A stretch of 64,000 nt of DNA, taken from positions 1 to 64,000 of the forward strand of contig NZ_BMZB01000007.1 in assembly GCF_014652575.1 (NCBI RefSeq), written 5' to 3'. Below are positions 36,114 to 48,783 of the stretch, piece by piece. Each line of letters opens with the position of its first letter. The first letter of the stretch is position 1. The stretch comes from Asticcacaulis endophyticus (GTDB lineage Bacteria > Pseudomonadota > Alphaproteobacteria > Caulobacterales > Caulobacteraceae). The notes below the pieces were generated by a model, which was given only the letters and a program-made list of their open reading frames with translations, was not told where the DNA came from and did no database searches. Position numbers and translations under genes: made by a program.

Positions 36114-37853
36114 TTAGTGTGGCGTGATGAGCTTATCGCCAATCATAAGATAGTCCCATTCCGGGCGACTGACCTGAGTTTCACCTTTCAGGAAAGCGGC
36201 TTTCTGAGCGTCGCTAAGGCTGAAATCGACCGTTTGTTGTTGCCATTTTCCGTCTTCAAAGACGTAAATCCGCAGGGCGTTGTCATCCAGCATGACGATC
36301 TCCGGCGCGGTGTCGCGGTTAAGATCGATCAGTGACACCTGACACAGTTTCGACCCCGTTTTCATGCACTGAGGCGTGTCGTAACCGTCAATGTCGAAGC
36401 TCTGCGTCAAGTAGGTTGCGGGCATCACGCCATCGGCAGGGGCGATGACTTTGAACTGCCCGGCTGACGGCTTAACGGATTTTGAGGGCGGCGTGAGTTG
36501 ATAGCGCTCCTTTATGGTCTTGGCCTCGGTCGCTTTCTTGCGAATGGCATCGGTGGTGCCATTTTTCTCAAGCGTATCAAGGGCCCGGGTGCCATAAACG
36601 CCGGTTTCAAACCGCAGCAGGTTCCAGTCGAACTGATCCGGCGCCACCTTACCCGATTGCAGGCGGGCGACCTGATCATTGACGCTCAGGCGGGCAGGGG
36701 TAGCGATCGGGGTCAGGACGGCGATGAAAATCACGCATTTGGCGATGGCAAAGGCGATATTGAGCGGCTCAACCAGGCGCAGCCACCTGCCGGGCATAAC
36801 GGCGGCCACCGCATAACCGATCCCGTACAGTAGCGCCACGATGACTCCGACCAAGGCCATGATCCGCGCCGGCGTCAGGCCGTACTGACCGATCCGCAAA
36901 CTGAGCGCATAGGCCGCCAGCACCGAGAAAATCAGGATTAACCCACAGCCGATACGGGCAGCGATTTTGAGAGCGATATTGACCGGGCGCTCAACATCTC
37001 CCTGCTGATAGGCGGCATTGATTAGCAGCACGAGCCCCAGACACGCCCCCAGCAGGGTCGCCGTCGCGGCCTTGGTCTTCCACAACGGCTCAAGGCCGCT
37101 GAAACAGAGACTAACCGTAAAGATCAGTCCGACCAGTACGATCACCGGCAGCAGCCACGACAGCACGCCTAAAATCAACGCGCGGACATTGGCCAGCAGT
37201 TTGGTCTGCACGTCCGACAGGTGAACCGAAATGCCGAGCGCCAGACCGGTGACGGGGAAGCTGAAATATTCCTGCTCCAGCAGCTTTTTGAACCAGTCAA
37301 AGCCGATGAAGCCCAGCAGCGACGCTCCCAGCCACAAAATCCCCCACAGCAGCAGGGTGAACAGAATACACAAGCACAACTGCACCCCGCGCTTCCACGC
37401 TTCGTCGAAATAGAGGCTATAGGGCGCAATGGGCTTGCGGGCCTGATCTGCGCTTGAGATCAGTTCGTGGCCGATGAACAGCAGCGGATACAAAAGAAAC
37501 GTCGCCGTGCCCCAGAACGGTGAGAAATAAGGCGTAGGATTTTGCTGATACTGCGTCCAGGTGATGACCGCGATCAGCGCCATACTGATCAGCCCCCAGA
37601 TCAGCAGCATTGCCCGCCGCATGGCGGCCGCCCCGGCCCAATAGATAAAGGCGCTTAAGGCGACGGTTAAAAAGGCGATCTGGTGCCAGATATAGGTCTG
37701 GGTGATCTTGGACGGATCGATCGGATGTTCGGGCCGATGGGCATCGGTATAGGTCTGGATATAGGCCAGAACCAATCCGAACAGCACCCCGATAACAGCG
37801 CGGAATATCAGCGCGTGGCGCTCCGAAAACGGTTGTTTTGCGGCGTTTAACAT
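36114..37853 (-). CDS. DUF4153 domain membrane protein
   Basis: A 579-residue protein with about a dozen hydrophobic helices over the first 400 residues, the DUF4153 signature arrangement, and a soluble C-terminal part of about 180 residues with DIDGYDTPQCMKTG and DLNRDTAPEIVMLDDNALRIYVF. The two cysteines there could pair outside the membrane. The family is uncharacterised. The ATG at 37853 is preferred because GGGGGA lies upstream. An inverted pair of palindromic repeats lies between it and the next gene. Confidence 0.78.
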   Translation of the reverse strand: MLNAAKQPFSERHALIFRAVIGVLFGLVLAYIQTYTDAHRPEHPIDPSKITQTYIWHQIAFLTVALSAFIYWAGAAAMRRAMLLIWGLISMALIAVITWTQYQQNPTPYFSPFWGTATFLLYPLLFIGHELISSADQARKPIAPYSLYFDEAWKRGVQLCLCILFTLLLWGILWLGASLLGFIGFDWFKKLLEQEYFSFPVTGLALGISVHLSDVQTKLLANVRALILGVLSWLLPVIVLVGLIFTVSLCFSGLEPLWKTKAATATLLGACLGLVLLINAAYQQGDVERPVNIALKIAARIGCGLILIFSVLAAYALSLRIGQYGLTPARIMALVGVIVALLYGIGYAVAAVMPGRWLRLVEPLNIAFAIAKCVIFIAVLTPIATPARLSVNDQVARLQSGKVAPDQFDWNLLRFETGVYGTRALDTLEKNGTTDAIRKKATEAKTIKERYQLTPPSKSVKPSAGQFKVIAPADGVMPATYLTQSFDIDGYDTPQCMKTGSKLCQVSLIDLNRDTAPEIVMLDDNALRIYVFEDGKWQQQTVDFSLSDAQKAAFLKGETQVSRPEWDYLMIGDKLITPH

Positions 37854-37923
37854 AGCGTCCCCCATGATATTTTGCGGGACTATAGACTGTAAGTCACGGG
37901 GGCGGAAGGAGGATTAGAGATGT

Positions 37924-37983
37924 ACCCCTCCGTCTTTTTGGCTGACGCCAAAAATCCACTTCCCCACTACGTAGGGAGAAGGG
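37924..37983 (-). repeat. Palindromic intergenic repeat, copy E1 (inverted)
   Basis: Read on the minus strand: CTCCCTTCTCCCTACGTAGTG, GGGAAGTGG, a TTTTTGGCGTCAGCCAAAAA-type stem, then GACGGAGGGGTA. It pairs with copy E2 a few bases away as an inverted repeat. Confidence 0.72.
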
Positions 37984-37989
37984 AGCCAC

Positions 37990-38047
37990 TTCTCCTCCCT
38001 ACGAAGTGGGGAAGTGGCTGCGAATGAAATGAGCCGACGGAGGGGTA
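37990..38047 (+). repeat. Palindromic intergenic repeat, copy E2
   Basis: TTCTCCTCCCTACGAAGTGG, GGAAGTGGCTGCG, GAAATGAGCCGACGGAGGGGT. Together with E1 it repeats the head-to-head layout seen for copies A and B. Confidence 0.75.
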
Positions 38048-38051
38048 TTCT

Positions 38052-40208
38052 TTACGCCGCCACTGTCTTTGCCACCGGGCAATAGGCGTCGATCCCCGGC
38101 GCCGGACGGCCAATCAGATAGCCTTGCGCTTCGTGGCAGCCCAGGTCTTTCAGGGCGTCCATCTGAGCCGGAGTTTCGACCCCTTCGGCGGTGATGCGCA
38201 CCCCCAGCGACTGGGCCATATCCGTGATGGCGCGGATAATCGACAGGGCATCGCGGTCATGAGGCAGGTCGCGCACGAACGATTGGTCGATCTTGATCTT
38301 ATCGAACGGGAAGGCGCGCAGATAGCTGAGCGACGAATAGCCGGTGCCAAAATCGTCCATGGCGATGCGCACGCCCTGTTCGCGTATTTGCGTCAATATG
38401 CTCAGGTTCTGCTTTTCGTTTTCCAGCAGCACACTTTCGGTAATTTCTAGCTCAAGGCGGCTGGCGGGCAGACCGGAAGCTTTCAGGGCCTTTTTGACCA
38501 GCACAGGCAGGGACTTGTGGCGGAACTGGAGCGGGGAGATATTGACGGCAATGCGCCACGGTTGCGGCCAGTTGGCTGCGGCATTACAGGCGGTTTTCAG
38601 CACCCACTCGCCCAGTGGCCCAATCAGGCCGGATTCTTCGGCCACGGGGATGAACTCGGCCGGTGAGACCATGCCGCGCACCGGATGATGCCACCGCAGC
38701 AGCGCCTCGAACGAGGTGATTTCATGGCTGCCGAGGTCGAGCAGGGGCTGGAAATAAAGCTGGAACTGATTGTCGGCCAAGGCACGTTTCAGGTCCTGTT
38801 CCATCTCAAGCCGGCGCTGTAGCTGTTCATCCATTTCCGGGCGGAAGAAGCACCAGCCGTTGCGGCCCTCGGACTTGACGCGGTACATGGCAAGGTCCGC
38901 GCGCGATAACAGATTATGCGGATCAAGCCCGTCCTGCGGCGCCAGAACAATCCCGATCGAAATCCCGATCTGGAAACGCATGTCGCCGACCTTAAACGGC
39001 GCTTTCATGGCCTCGACGATACGGCCGGCCAGATGCTGGGCGTCATCAACGCGCGTGATGTCCTGAATAACCGCAAATTCGTCGCCGCCCATGCGCGCGA
39101 TCAGGTCGCCTTTGCGCACGCAAGCCCGCAACCGCTCAGCGACCTGAATCAGTAACTGGTCGCCCATCATATGGCCGTAGGAATCATTGACCGCCTTAAA
39201 ACGATCCAGATCAAGGCACATCAGGGCGAACGATCGGCCAGACCTTTGGGCGCGACTTAAGGATTTTTCGAGATCGTTGGCAAACAGGGCGCGGTTAGCC
39301 AGCCCCGTGAGCGGATCGTAGTGGGCCAGTTGGGCGATGCGGGCCTCAGCCTCTTTTTGTTCGGTCAGATCCATGCCGAGGGTGATGATGCTGTCGGCCT
39401 CGCCATTATCACTACGCAGAACGGTTTTTTTAAGTTGCAGCACGCGCTTACGCTGCTGGTCGTCGGTAAAGGTTTCATCCTCCATGATGACGGCATCAGA
39501 CGAATCCAGCGCCTTGCGATCGCTGGCCAGAATACGGGCGGTGACATCCGGTGGGAACAGATCCTGACTGGTCTTGCCGACGATATCGCAGGCCTTGACG
39601 TTAAACAGCTTTTCGCCGGCGCGGTTGATCAGGCGTATGCGCTGATCATCGGCATTTTTCACCAGCACCATGGCCGGGATATTGTTGATGACGGTGTTCA
39701 GAAACACCTGACTGCGCTGGGCCTCGGCAGTGAGTCGCAACAGGTCGTCGGTCATAACCTGTTGGAGGTCAAAAGCGTTTTGCAGATCGGCGCTGATGGC
39801 CTTAAGCACCGACAGGGAGGTGCCAACCCCGGCATATTTGCCGTCGCGGGTGGCGATAAAACCCCGCATCAGTTCCGACGGGCGCTCGGCCAGAGTGGCG
39901 CGGGTAAAATCACGCAAAGGGGTATTCACATCGACCCTGAGCGGATCGGCATCCATCATGGCGGTGACGGGTTTGCGGCTAAACAGGGCGCGACCGAATT
40001 CTGCGGCCATCCTGAGATTAAATGTGTGACGCTCAATAAGGCCGAGCACCGTGCCGTCGGCATCGGCCACAGCGACCACCATCAGATCGGGCGTATCGCG
40101 GAACAGGTCATATATAACCGCGTTGGGGCAATCGGGCGAAATCGGCGCGATCTGATCGGTAATATCGGAGATAAAGAGAGCCTTTTGCATCTCATAACGC
40201 CTTGGCAT
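38052..40208 (-). CDS. GGDEF-EAL cyclic-di-GMP protein with CBS-like and PAS domains
   Basis: About 718 residues. The N-terminal part (VTAMMDADPLRVDVNTPLRDFTRATL) resembles a CBS-type sensory region. A PAS domain follows (FLNTVINNIPAMVLVKNADDQ...GMDLTEQKEAE), then GGDEF (YDPLTGLANR, RMGGDEFAV intact) and EAL (SFEALLRWHHP, NISPLQFR, DDFGTGYSSLSYLRAFPFDKIKID). Both catalytic motifs look intact, so it could make and degrade c-di-GMP, though many such proteins use one activity. No membrane helix is seen. Starts at 40208 or 40190 are both possible. In Caulobacteraceae this signal governs motility, holdfast and cell cycle. Confidence 0.92.
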   Translation of the reverse strand: MPRRYEMQKALFISDITDQIAPISPDCPNAVIYDLFRDTPDLMVVAVADADGTVLGLIERHTFNLRMAAEFGRALFSRKPVTAMMDADPLRVDVNTPLRDFTRATLAERPSELMRGFIATRDGKYAGVGTSLSVLKAISADLQNAFDLQQVMTDDLLRLTAEAQRSQVFLNTVINNIPAMVLVKNADDQRIRLINRAGEKLFNVKACDIVGKTSQDLFPPDVTARILASDRKALDSSDAVIMEDETFTDDQQRKRVLQLKKTVLRSDNGEADSIITLGMDLTEQKEAEARIAQLAHYDPLTGLANRALFANDLEKSLSRAQRSGRSFALMCLDLDRFKAVNDSYGHMMGDQLLIQVAERLRACVRKGDLIARMGGDEFAVIQDITRVDDAQHLAGRIVEAMKAPFKVGDMRFQIGISIGIVLAPQDGLDPHNLLSRADLAMYRVKSEGRNGWCFFRPEMDEQLQRRLEMEQDLKRALADNQFQLYFQPLLDLGSHEITSFEALLRWHHPVRGMVSPAEFIPVAEESGLIGPLGEWVLKTACNAAANWPQPWRIAVNISPLQFRHKSLPVLVKKALKASGLPASRLELEITESVLLENEKQNLSILTQIREQGVRIAMDDFGTGYSSLSYLRAFPFDKIKIDQSFVRDLPHDRDALSIIRAITDMAQSLGVRITAEGVETPAQMDALKDLGCHEAQGYLIGRPAPGIDAYCPVAKTVAA

Positions 40209-40508
40209 GTGCAATGATACCCTACGCAACAACCTTACTGTTGCGACGCACACTAAACCATACGGGTGAATCGGGATTTAATTTGCAGAAAAATTATTGT
40301 TACTTTTCAACAATATGCAGTGTTCTGATCAATTTTTCGGGTCTTTATATCAGAGTTGCGCAACCGTTTTATGACGTGATCTGATGAATGGTGTGACCTT
40401 GGGAGGTGGCCGGAAGCCCGTTTCTTTATCTGGACGATAATTTCAGCATATGTTACGCAGGCTCAACGATTGTGCGCGCTAAGCCACACACATAACAGAG
40501 AGACAGGC
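40209..40508. other. Intergenic region between GGDEF-EAL and GH105 genes
   Basis: A 300-bp divergent promoter region, A/T-rich around 40260-40380. I cannot assign a consensus promoter or operator. An in-frame extension of the GH105 gene to 40470 is not supported because the signal peptide starts at 40509. Confidence 0.4.
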
Positions 40509-42599
40509 ATGAAATCCATTCTGAAGGTAACGCTTGCGGGGGCAGCCTTTTTATCGGCTTTTTCGCCCCTGACGCTAAGTGCCGCGACCCCGGCAAAGCC
40601 AGCGCAAACTGCGGCGGCAAAGTCTGCGGCGATCCCCTACCGTCCGGCGGAAGTCATGGCGTTGGCTGAAAAGGTTGCCGACTGGCAACTGGCCAATATG
40701 GCGGGCGGCTCCGTTCCGGGCAATGCCTCACCCGATACGCCGGATAAGACCGGCTGGGTGCAGGGGGCTTTGTTTGTCGGCCTGATCGAACTGGCCAACC
40801 GCAGCGACAATCCGGCCTATGGCCGCGCCATCATCTCACGCGGTGAGGCCAATAGGTGGCAACTGGGTCGCCGGTTTTATCATGCTGATGAGCATGTGAT
40901 CGGTCAGTCCTATCTGTGGGCGTCAAAGCATGGCGCGGGGCCGCAGGCGATCGCCCCGCTGAAAGAGCGTTTCGACCGGATACTGGCCTTTCCGCCGACC
41001 GTAGGTCTTGAGCACCGCGAATATTATGATCCGCGCGGGGTTGATTGCGATCAGCGCTGGTGCTGGGCCGATGCTATTTTTATGGCCCCGGCAGCGTGGC
41101 TTGAGCTGTCGCAAATTACCGGCGATCCGAAATATGCCAACTATGCTAAGGCGGAATTTACGGCGGTCACCGACTATCTCTATGATAAAGACGAGCACCT
41201 ATACTATCGCGACTCGCGCTTTTTCAACCGGCGCGGCCCCAATGGCGAAAAGGTGTTCTGGAGCCGCGGTGATGGCTGGGTGCTGGCCGGCCTGGCGCGC
41301 ATGATCCCGCTGTTGCCGCAAGGCGATCCGGGCCGCGCCGAGATGGAAAAAGTCTTTAAGGAAATGTCGGCCAAGCTGATCGCCATCCAAAAACCGGACG
41401 GTTATTGGTCGCCGTCTTTGCTGTCCGATCCGACCAAATCCCTGCCGGAATCGAGTGGAACGGGCTTTTACACCTATGGTCTGGCCTGGGGCATCAAGGC
41501 CGGGTTGCTGGATCGCAAGACCTATGAACCGGCGGTCCGTAAGGGCTGGACGGCCCTGACGCGGGCTGTGCATACCGATGGCAAGTTTGGTTATGTGCAG
41601 CCGGTGTCCGACCGGCCGGAAAATGTCAGCTTTGATGACACCCAGTTTTATGGGGTCGGTGCGTTTCTGCTGGCGGCGACGGCGGTGGCCGATCTCGATC
41701 TCAAGCCGGGTAAGGATCTGACCGTGCCGTCAGCCCCGGTGCCAGTGCAGGCCGTGCTCAATGTGCAGGACGGGGGCGTGCTGGAAAATGGGCGCCTGCA
41801 ACGCGGCGTGTTCCACCTGCAAAAACAATATACTGTACCAGCGGATCACTTTATCCATGACGGCCTGATTGCGTTTGAAGGGCTGGGCTGGGAGTCTGAC
41901 CTCATGGCCTACCGGCTCTATCTGGATGAGCGTATGGCCATTGATATCTTTGGCAAAAAGACGCCGGGACCGGTTTTGCACACCATTGGGCAAGGCGTCG
42001 ACAATTATCACGACATGGCCCCGTGGGGCATGGACATCTTCAAGGTCGACGAGACGGTCGGCATAGGTGGCGTCGGGGTTCTGCGCGGTGGTAAGGCAAC
42101 CCAGATTGGTAAATCTTCCATCTCGGTCAAGATCACGGACAATGGCCCGGCGCAGGCTGTGGCCGAAGTGGAAAACAAAGGCTTTGATAATGGCGCATCG
42201 AACCTGACGACGCGGTTCACCATTAAAAACGGCTCAGCCCTGACCCACGTCAGCGCCAAGGGGCAGGCGGCGTCCGGGCCGTTCGTCACCGGCCTGATCA
42301 AGTATGACGGGGTGACCGTGCTGACATCAGCACCGGATGCTAAGGGCTGGGCCTATGTCGCCACCTGGGGCCAACAGTCACTGGCCAATGACGGGCTGGG
42401 GATCGCCTTATTTTATAAGCCGGACACTGTTGCGGGCGGCGTCCAGGACGATGGCGTCAGCCTTTATGTCTCCTTCAAAGACCCGGCGGCGATTAATTAC
42501 GCCTTCGGTGCGGCGTGGGTACAGGATCAGCAGGGCGTGCGTGACCTCGACGGGTTCCGGAAATGGCTGGATACTCAAAGCCTCAATTTAAATAAATAA
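40509..42599 (+). CDS. Secreted GH105 glycosidase fused to a DUF4861 domain
   Basis: 696 residues with a signal peptide (MKSILKVTLAGAAFLSAFSPLTLSA). The first two thirds form an (alpha/alpha)6 barrel of the GH105 type, unsaturated rhamnogalacturonyl/glucuronyl hydrolases: GWVQGALFVGLIEL, DQRWCWADAIFMAPAAWLEL with the likely catalytic Asp, and WSRGDGWVLAGLARMIPLLP. The last 280 residues (from about 415) match DUF4861, beta-rich (AFEGLGWESDLMAYRLYLDERMAIDIFGKKT). Both domains are usually encoded separately next to each other in uronate loci; here they are one polypeptide. It acts in the periplasm on oligosaccharides left by polysaccharide lyases. A DUF2264 gene follows after 14 nt. Confidence 0.88.
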   Translation: MKSILKVTLAGAAFLSAFSPLTLSAATPAKPAQTAAAKSAAIPYRPAEVMALAEKVADWQLANMAGGSVPGNASPDTPDKTGWVQGALFVGLIELANRSDNPAYGRAIISRGEANRWQLGRRFYHADEHVIGQSYLWASKHGAGPQAIAPLKERFDRILAFPPTVGLEHREYYDPRGVDCDQRWCWADAIFMAPAAWLELSQITGDPKYANYAKAEFTAVTDYLYDKDEHLYYRDSRFFNRRGPNGEKVFWSRGDGWVLAGLARMIPLLPQGDPGRAEMEKVFKEMSAKLIAIQKPDGYWSPSLLSDPTKSLPESSGTGFYTYGLAWGIKAGLLDRKTYEPAVRKGWTALTRAVHTDGKFGYVQPVSDRPENVSFDDTQFYGVGAFLLAATAVADLDLKPGKDLTVPSAPVPVQAVLNVQDGGVLENGRLQRGVFHLQKQYTVPADHFIHDGLIAFEGLGWESDLMAYRLYLDERMAIDIFGKKTPGPVLHTIGQGVDNYHDMAPWGMDIFKVDETVGIGGVGVLRGGKATQIGKSSISVKITDNGPAQAVAEVENKGFDNGASNLTTRFTIKNGSALTHVSAKGQAASGPFVTGLIKYDGVTVLTSAPDAKGWAYVATWGQQSLANDGLGIALFYKPDTVAGGVQDDGVSLYVSFKDPAAINYAFGAAWVQDQQGVRDLDGFRKWLDTQSLNLNK

Positions 42600-42613
42600 C
42601 ACAGGGGGATCGG

Positions 42614-43873
42614 ATGCACAGACGTGACCTGATCAAGGCAGCTATTTCCGGGTCTGCGGCCATGGGCGTTGTGGCGGCAGGCGGGGCTGAGGCGGCGAAA
42701 AAGGCCACCCCCGCTGATGACCGCGCCTATATGGCCGGGCTGCTGCAAAAGATGGCGGAGCCGGTGCTGTCGAACATGGCGGCGGGGAATCTGAAGAAAA
42801 ATTTCGCTTTGGAAGTCAGTCCGACCTGGGACGGGCGCGATAAGAATGTGACCTATATGGAGGCCTTTGCGCGCCTGATGGCAGGCGTCGCCCCGTGGCT
42901 GTCTCTGCCTGAAGACGATACCGCCGAAGGCCGGGTGCGTAAGCGGCTGGAGCAGCAAGCCCTGCAATCCTTTGTCCATTCGGTTGATCCCCAAAGCCCG
43001 GATTATCTGTTGTGGCGTGGTCACGGTCAGGCTCTGGTCGATTCGGCCTATTTCACCAATGCCCTAATGCGGGCGCCGAAGCAGCTATGGGAGCCGCTCG
43101 ACGTCACCACCAAAAAGCGCATTGTCGAAGAGATCAAGGGCTTGAGGCGGGTGTCGCCACCCTATACCAACTGGCTGCTGTTTGCGGCCATGAACGAAGC
43201 GTTCCTGCTGTCGATTGGCGAAGACTGGGACCCGATGCGCGTCGATCTGACTATCAAAAAAATGGAAGAATGGTATGTCGGCGACGGCTGGGTCGCGGAC
43301 GGGGTCAAGTTCCACTTCGACTATTACAATTCCTATGTCATCTATCCGATGCTGCTCGAAATCCTTGAGGTTCTGGTGCGGTTCAAGCCGCGCTTTAATA
43401 ATCTGAAGCCGGACATCGAGCTGTCAAAGTGGCAAAAGCGCACCCAAAGATATTGTGAGCATCTGGAGCGGTTTATCTCGCCCACCGGCACCTATCCGCC
43501 GATTGGACGGTCACTGACCTACCGCACGGCGGCGTTTCAGCCTCTGGCCCTGATGGCGTGGCGGAAATCATTGCCGGATAAGCTGCCCGAAGGGCAGGTG
43601 CGGGCGGCTTTGACTGCGGTGCATCAGGCCGTGTTCTCAAACCCCGGCAATTTTACCAAAGATGGCTATCTGACCATCGGCTTTGCGGGACACCAACCGG
43701 AACTCGGCGACTGGTATTCCAACAACGGTAGCATGTATATCACGTCCGAAGGCTTTCTGGCGCTGGGCCTGCCGGCTACGGATGCGTTCTGGACGGCCCC
43801 CGCGCTGGACTGGACGCAAAAGAAAGCCTTTGCGGGCGCTAAGTTCGCCAAGGACTATGCGGTGGATTACTGA
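42614..43873 (+). CDS. DUF2264 family putative glycoside hydrolase (GH154-like)
   Basis: A 419-residue protein. The N-terminus MHRRDLIKAAISGSAAMGVVAAGGAEA looks like a Tat-type signal. The rest is an alpha/alpha barrel of the DUF2264 family (ARLMAGVAPWLSL, PYTNWLLFAAMNEAFLL, YVGDGWVADGVKFHFDYYNSYVIYPM, PIGRSLTYRTAAFQPLAL). To my knowledge some DUF2264 proteins belong to CAZy family GH154, with beta-glucuronidase activity on plant glycans. With the preceding GH105 gene it forms a two-gene operon for uronic-acid-containing oligosaccharides. Confidence 0.8.
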   Translation: MHRRDLIKAAISGSAAMGVVAAGGAEAAKKATPADDRAYMAGLLQKMAEPVLSNMAAGNLKKNFALEVSPTWDGRDKNVTYMEAFARLMAGVAPWLSLPEDDTAEGRVRKRLEQQALQSFVHSVDPQSPDYLLWRGHGQALVDSAYFTNALMRAPKQLWEPLDVTTKKRIVEEIKGLRRVSPPYTNWLLFAAMNEAFLLSIGEDWDPMRVDLTIKKMEEWYVGDGWVADGVKFHFDYYNSYVIYPMLLEILEVLVRFKPRFNNLKPDIELSKWQKRTQRYCEHLERFISPTGTYPPIGRSLTYRTAAFQPLALMAWRKSLPDKLPEGQVRAALTAVHQAVFSNPGNFTKDGYLTIGFAGHQPELGDWYSNNGSMYITSEGFLALGLPATDAFWTAPALDWTQKKAFAGAKFAKDYAVDY

Positions 43874-44002
43874 TCGTCAGATGAAGTCCGCGGGTATTTA
43901 AAGAACTTGTTTTTTTAATTGCCGCCTGTATCACTATTGTGTACGGCTGTGCCGTATTCGGATGGAGACGTTACGCGAAGTGTCCGGCCGCAGGAGTAGA
44001 TT

Positions 44003-44851
44003 ATGACCCAAGCGATAAAGACCGATATTCTGGCCGATGCGCCAGAAACCCCTGCTGAAACCCCTTCTGAAACCAAACATGAGGTCGCCGAAGGGGGCGC
44101 CAAGGCCGGGGCCATGACCCTGATGAAGGGGCTGGATGTGCTGTCGCGCGTGGCTAAGGGCGACAATACGCTGGGTAAGATGTCTAAATCCCTGGGGCTG
44201 AACAAGACAACCGTGCATCGCCTGGCCACTACTCTGGTGGAAGCCAGTTTCTTAAACTTCAGCCAGCGCGATGGCTATAGTCTGGGCACCAAGCTGCTCG
44301 AACTGGGCTATGCTGCCCAGCAGCAGATTACGCTCACCCGCGTCAGCCACGATTACCTGCGTCAGCTTTCGGCAGATACCGGCGACACGGTTAATCTGGG
44401 GGTGCTGGATCGCCATCAGGTTCATTATATCGATAAGATTCCCGGCACGCGTCGTATCGAGGTGCGCTGCATTGTGGGTGAGCGCCAGCTTTTGCGTCAT
44501 ACCGGGCTGGGCAAGGCTTTGCTGATGGACGAAAGCGAAGATGTATTGCGCGAAGTCTATATGCGCGAAGCCGCCGAGACGCCGCGCTATCGCTATGATC
44601 TTAAAGGCTGGCTTGAGGTCATGAAGGACTATCGCCAGCGCGGCTACACCATGGATCTGGATGAAAACGAAGACCATGTCCGCTGCGTGGCCGCCCCGAT
44701 CCGTGACATGAATAACCATATCATCGCGGCCATCAGCGTCTCTTCGGCGGCCCAGTATATGGATGATGCCCGCATTGACACCTTAAGCCGTTATGTGCGC
44801 GATACGGCGACCGCCATCAGCCACGAGTTCGGCTTTAAAGGCCAGATCTAG
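44003..44851 (+). CDS. IclR family transcriptional regulator
   Basis: A 282-residue protein. After an unusual 35-residue Pro/Glu-rich N-terminal tail comes the winged helix (LMKGLDVLSRVAKGDNTLGKMSKSLGLNKTTVHRLATTLVEASFLNF) and the IclR ligand domain (DTVNLGVLDRHQVHYIDKIPG, RHTGLGKALLM, RCVAAPIRD). Relatives such as KdgR respond to keto-deoxy sugar acids. The position between the GH105/DUF2264 operon and the GH2 gene suggests it controls both. Confidence 0.9.
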   Translation: MTQAIKTDILADAPETPAETPSETKHEVAEGGAKAGAMTLMKGLDVLSRVAKGDNTLGKMSKSLGLNKTTVHRLATTLVEASFLNFSQRDGYSLGTKLLELGYAAQQQITLTRVSHDYLRQLSADTGDTVNLGVLDRHQVHYIDKIPGTRRIEVRCIVGERQLLRHTGLGKALLMDESEDVLREVYMREAAETPRYRYDLKGWLEVMKDYRQRGYTMDLDENEDHVRCVAAPIRDMNNHIIAAISVSSAAQYMDDARIDTLSRYVRDTATAISHEFGFKGQI

Positions 44852-44937
44852 GCCGATTGATCCTGAGCTTCGTGAAGAGGTTATGTGTAGGCGCATCTGC
44901 CGATTACAAATTGCCGGACAAATGTGCGTGACGGTAC

Positions 44938-44972
44938 TTGCAAATTGGTTTGCCAATTAATTATAGTACAAA
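44938..44972 (+). promoter_or_regulatory. GH2 promoter with operator AATTGG-TTTG-CCAATT between -35 and -10
   Basis: TTGCAA (44938-44943), 18 nt, TATAGT (44962-44967). The perfect palindrome AATTGG/CCAATT (44943-44958) fills the spacer, a classic repressor position. The downstream TTAATTATAGTACAAA closely resembles ATAATTATAATACAAA at 59857-59872, upstream of the halogenase genes. Confidence 0.6.
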
Positions 44973-44994
44973 TAACAAAAACGGCTTCAGGTGA

Positions 44995-48123
<3,129 letters not shown>

Positions 48124-48126
48124 GGC

Positions 48127-48330
48127 TCAACCCGTCCGGTGGGGGTTCTCGAATATGGCCTCCACCGGCAGGTCGAACACGGCGGCGATCCTGTAGGCCA
48201 GATCCAGTGACGGATCATGCTTATCGGATTCGATGGCAATGACCGCCTGACGTGAGACACCGAGTTTTCCGGCGAGGTCAGCCTGGGTCAGGCCAGCCTC
48301 GCTACGCAACGCTTTCAGATGGGTTTTCAC
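48127..48330 (-). CDS. XRE family HTH regulator, minimal
   Basis: A 67-residue protein consisting of one Cro/CI-type helix-turn-helix: LKALRSEAGLTQADLAGKLGVSRQAVIAIESDKHDPSLDLAYRIAAVFDLPVEAIFENP, the YozG/YgzD-like short form. Its start overlaps the stop of the upstream membrane-protein gene by 4 nt (ATGA), so both are translated together. It probably represses its own operon through the twin palindromes at 48784-48848. Confidence 0.9.
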   Translation of the reverse strand: MKTHLKALRSEAGLTQADLAGKLGVSRQAVIAIESDKHDPSLDLAYRIAAVFDLPVEAIFENPHRTG

Positions 48331-48740
48331 GCGGTGCGAACCTTGCTGTCGCGGACAAAGGGGGAAATGATCGCAAAGCTGATCCAGAAGATCATGTAGG
48401 TGTAATCCAGACCGCTACCCGGCATTTCAGTGTAGTTTTTAACAAACCCCCAGGCGGTGCTGATAAACAGGGTAACTCCTGTGGCGACGATAAACCGCCG
48501 GGTCATAATCGCGCGCATATATTCGTCGCTGCGGTCCATAAAGCGCAGGAAAACCAGTATGGTACCGCCGATCGGGATACTCGGCAGCAGGGCCACGACA
48601 TAGAGCAGGGGCGCCTGCGGGGGCCCAAGCGGCGTCATGCCGCGAAAATAATAGCCCGCGAAAAAGACGGCGGCGACATAGGCCACCATCCATGCGGTAA
48701 AGCCTATGGTATATTCGGTTATGGGTTTAAGCGTTTTCAT
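48327..48740 (-). CDS. Small four-helix membrane protein co-transcribed with XRE regulator
   Basis: A 137-residue integral membrane protein with four hydrophobic helices (FTAWMVAYVAAVFFAGYYF, LLYVVALLPSIPIGGTILVFL, FIVATGVTLFISTAWGFV, YTYMIFWISFAIISPFV). A membrane protein of this size paired with a tiny XRE regulator is a widespread but poorly characterised two-gene module. Start at 48740 (MKTLKPITEY) with AGGAC upstream. Function unknown. Confidence 0.75.
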   Translation of the reverse strand: MKTLKPITEYTIGFTAWMVAYVAAVFFAGYYFRGMTPLGPPQAPLLYVVALLPSIPIGGTILVFLRFMDRSDEYMRAIMTRRFIVATGVTLFISTAWGFVKNYTEMPGSGLDYTYMIFWISFAIISPFVRDSKVRTA

Positions 48741-48783
48741 GTGCGCGTGTCCTGAGAAGGTTTGATGAAACGCATCAGGCCTG

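Noticed and set aside
39321-40217. 298-codon plus-strand frame antisense to the GGDEF-EAL gene
   Set aside because: The PAS and GGDEF domains on the minus strand are unambiguous; the antisense product has no recognisable feature.
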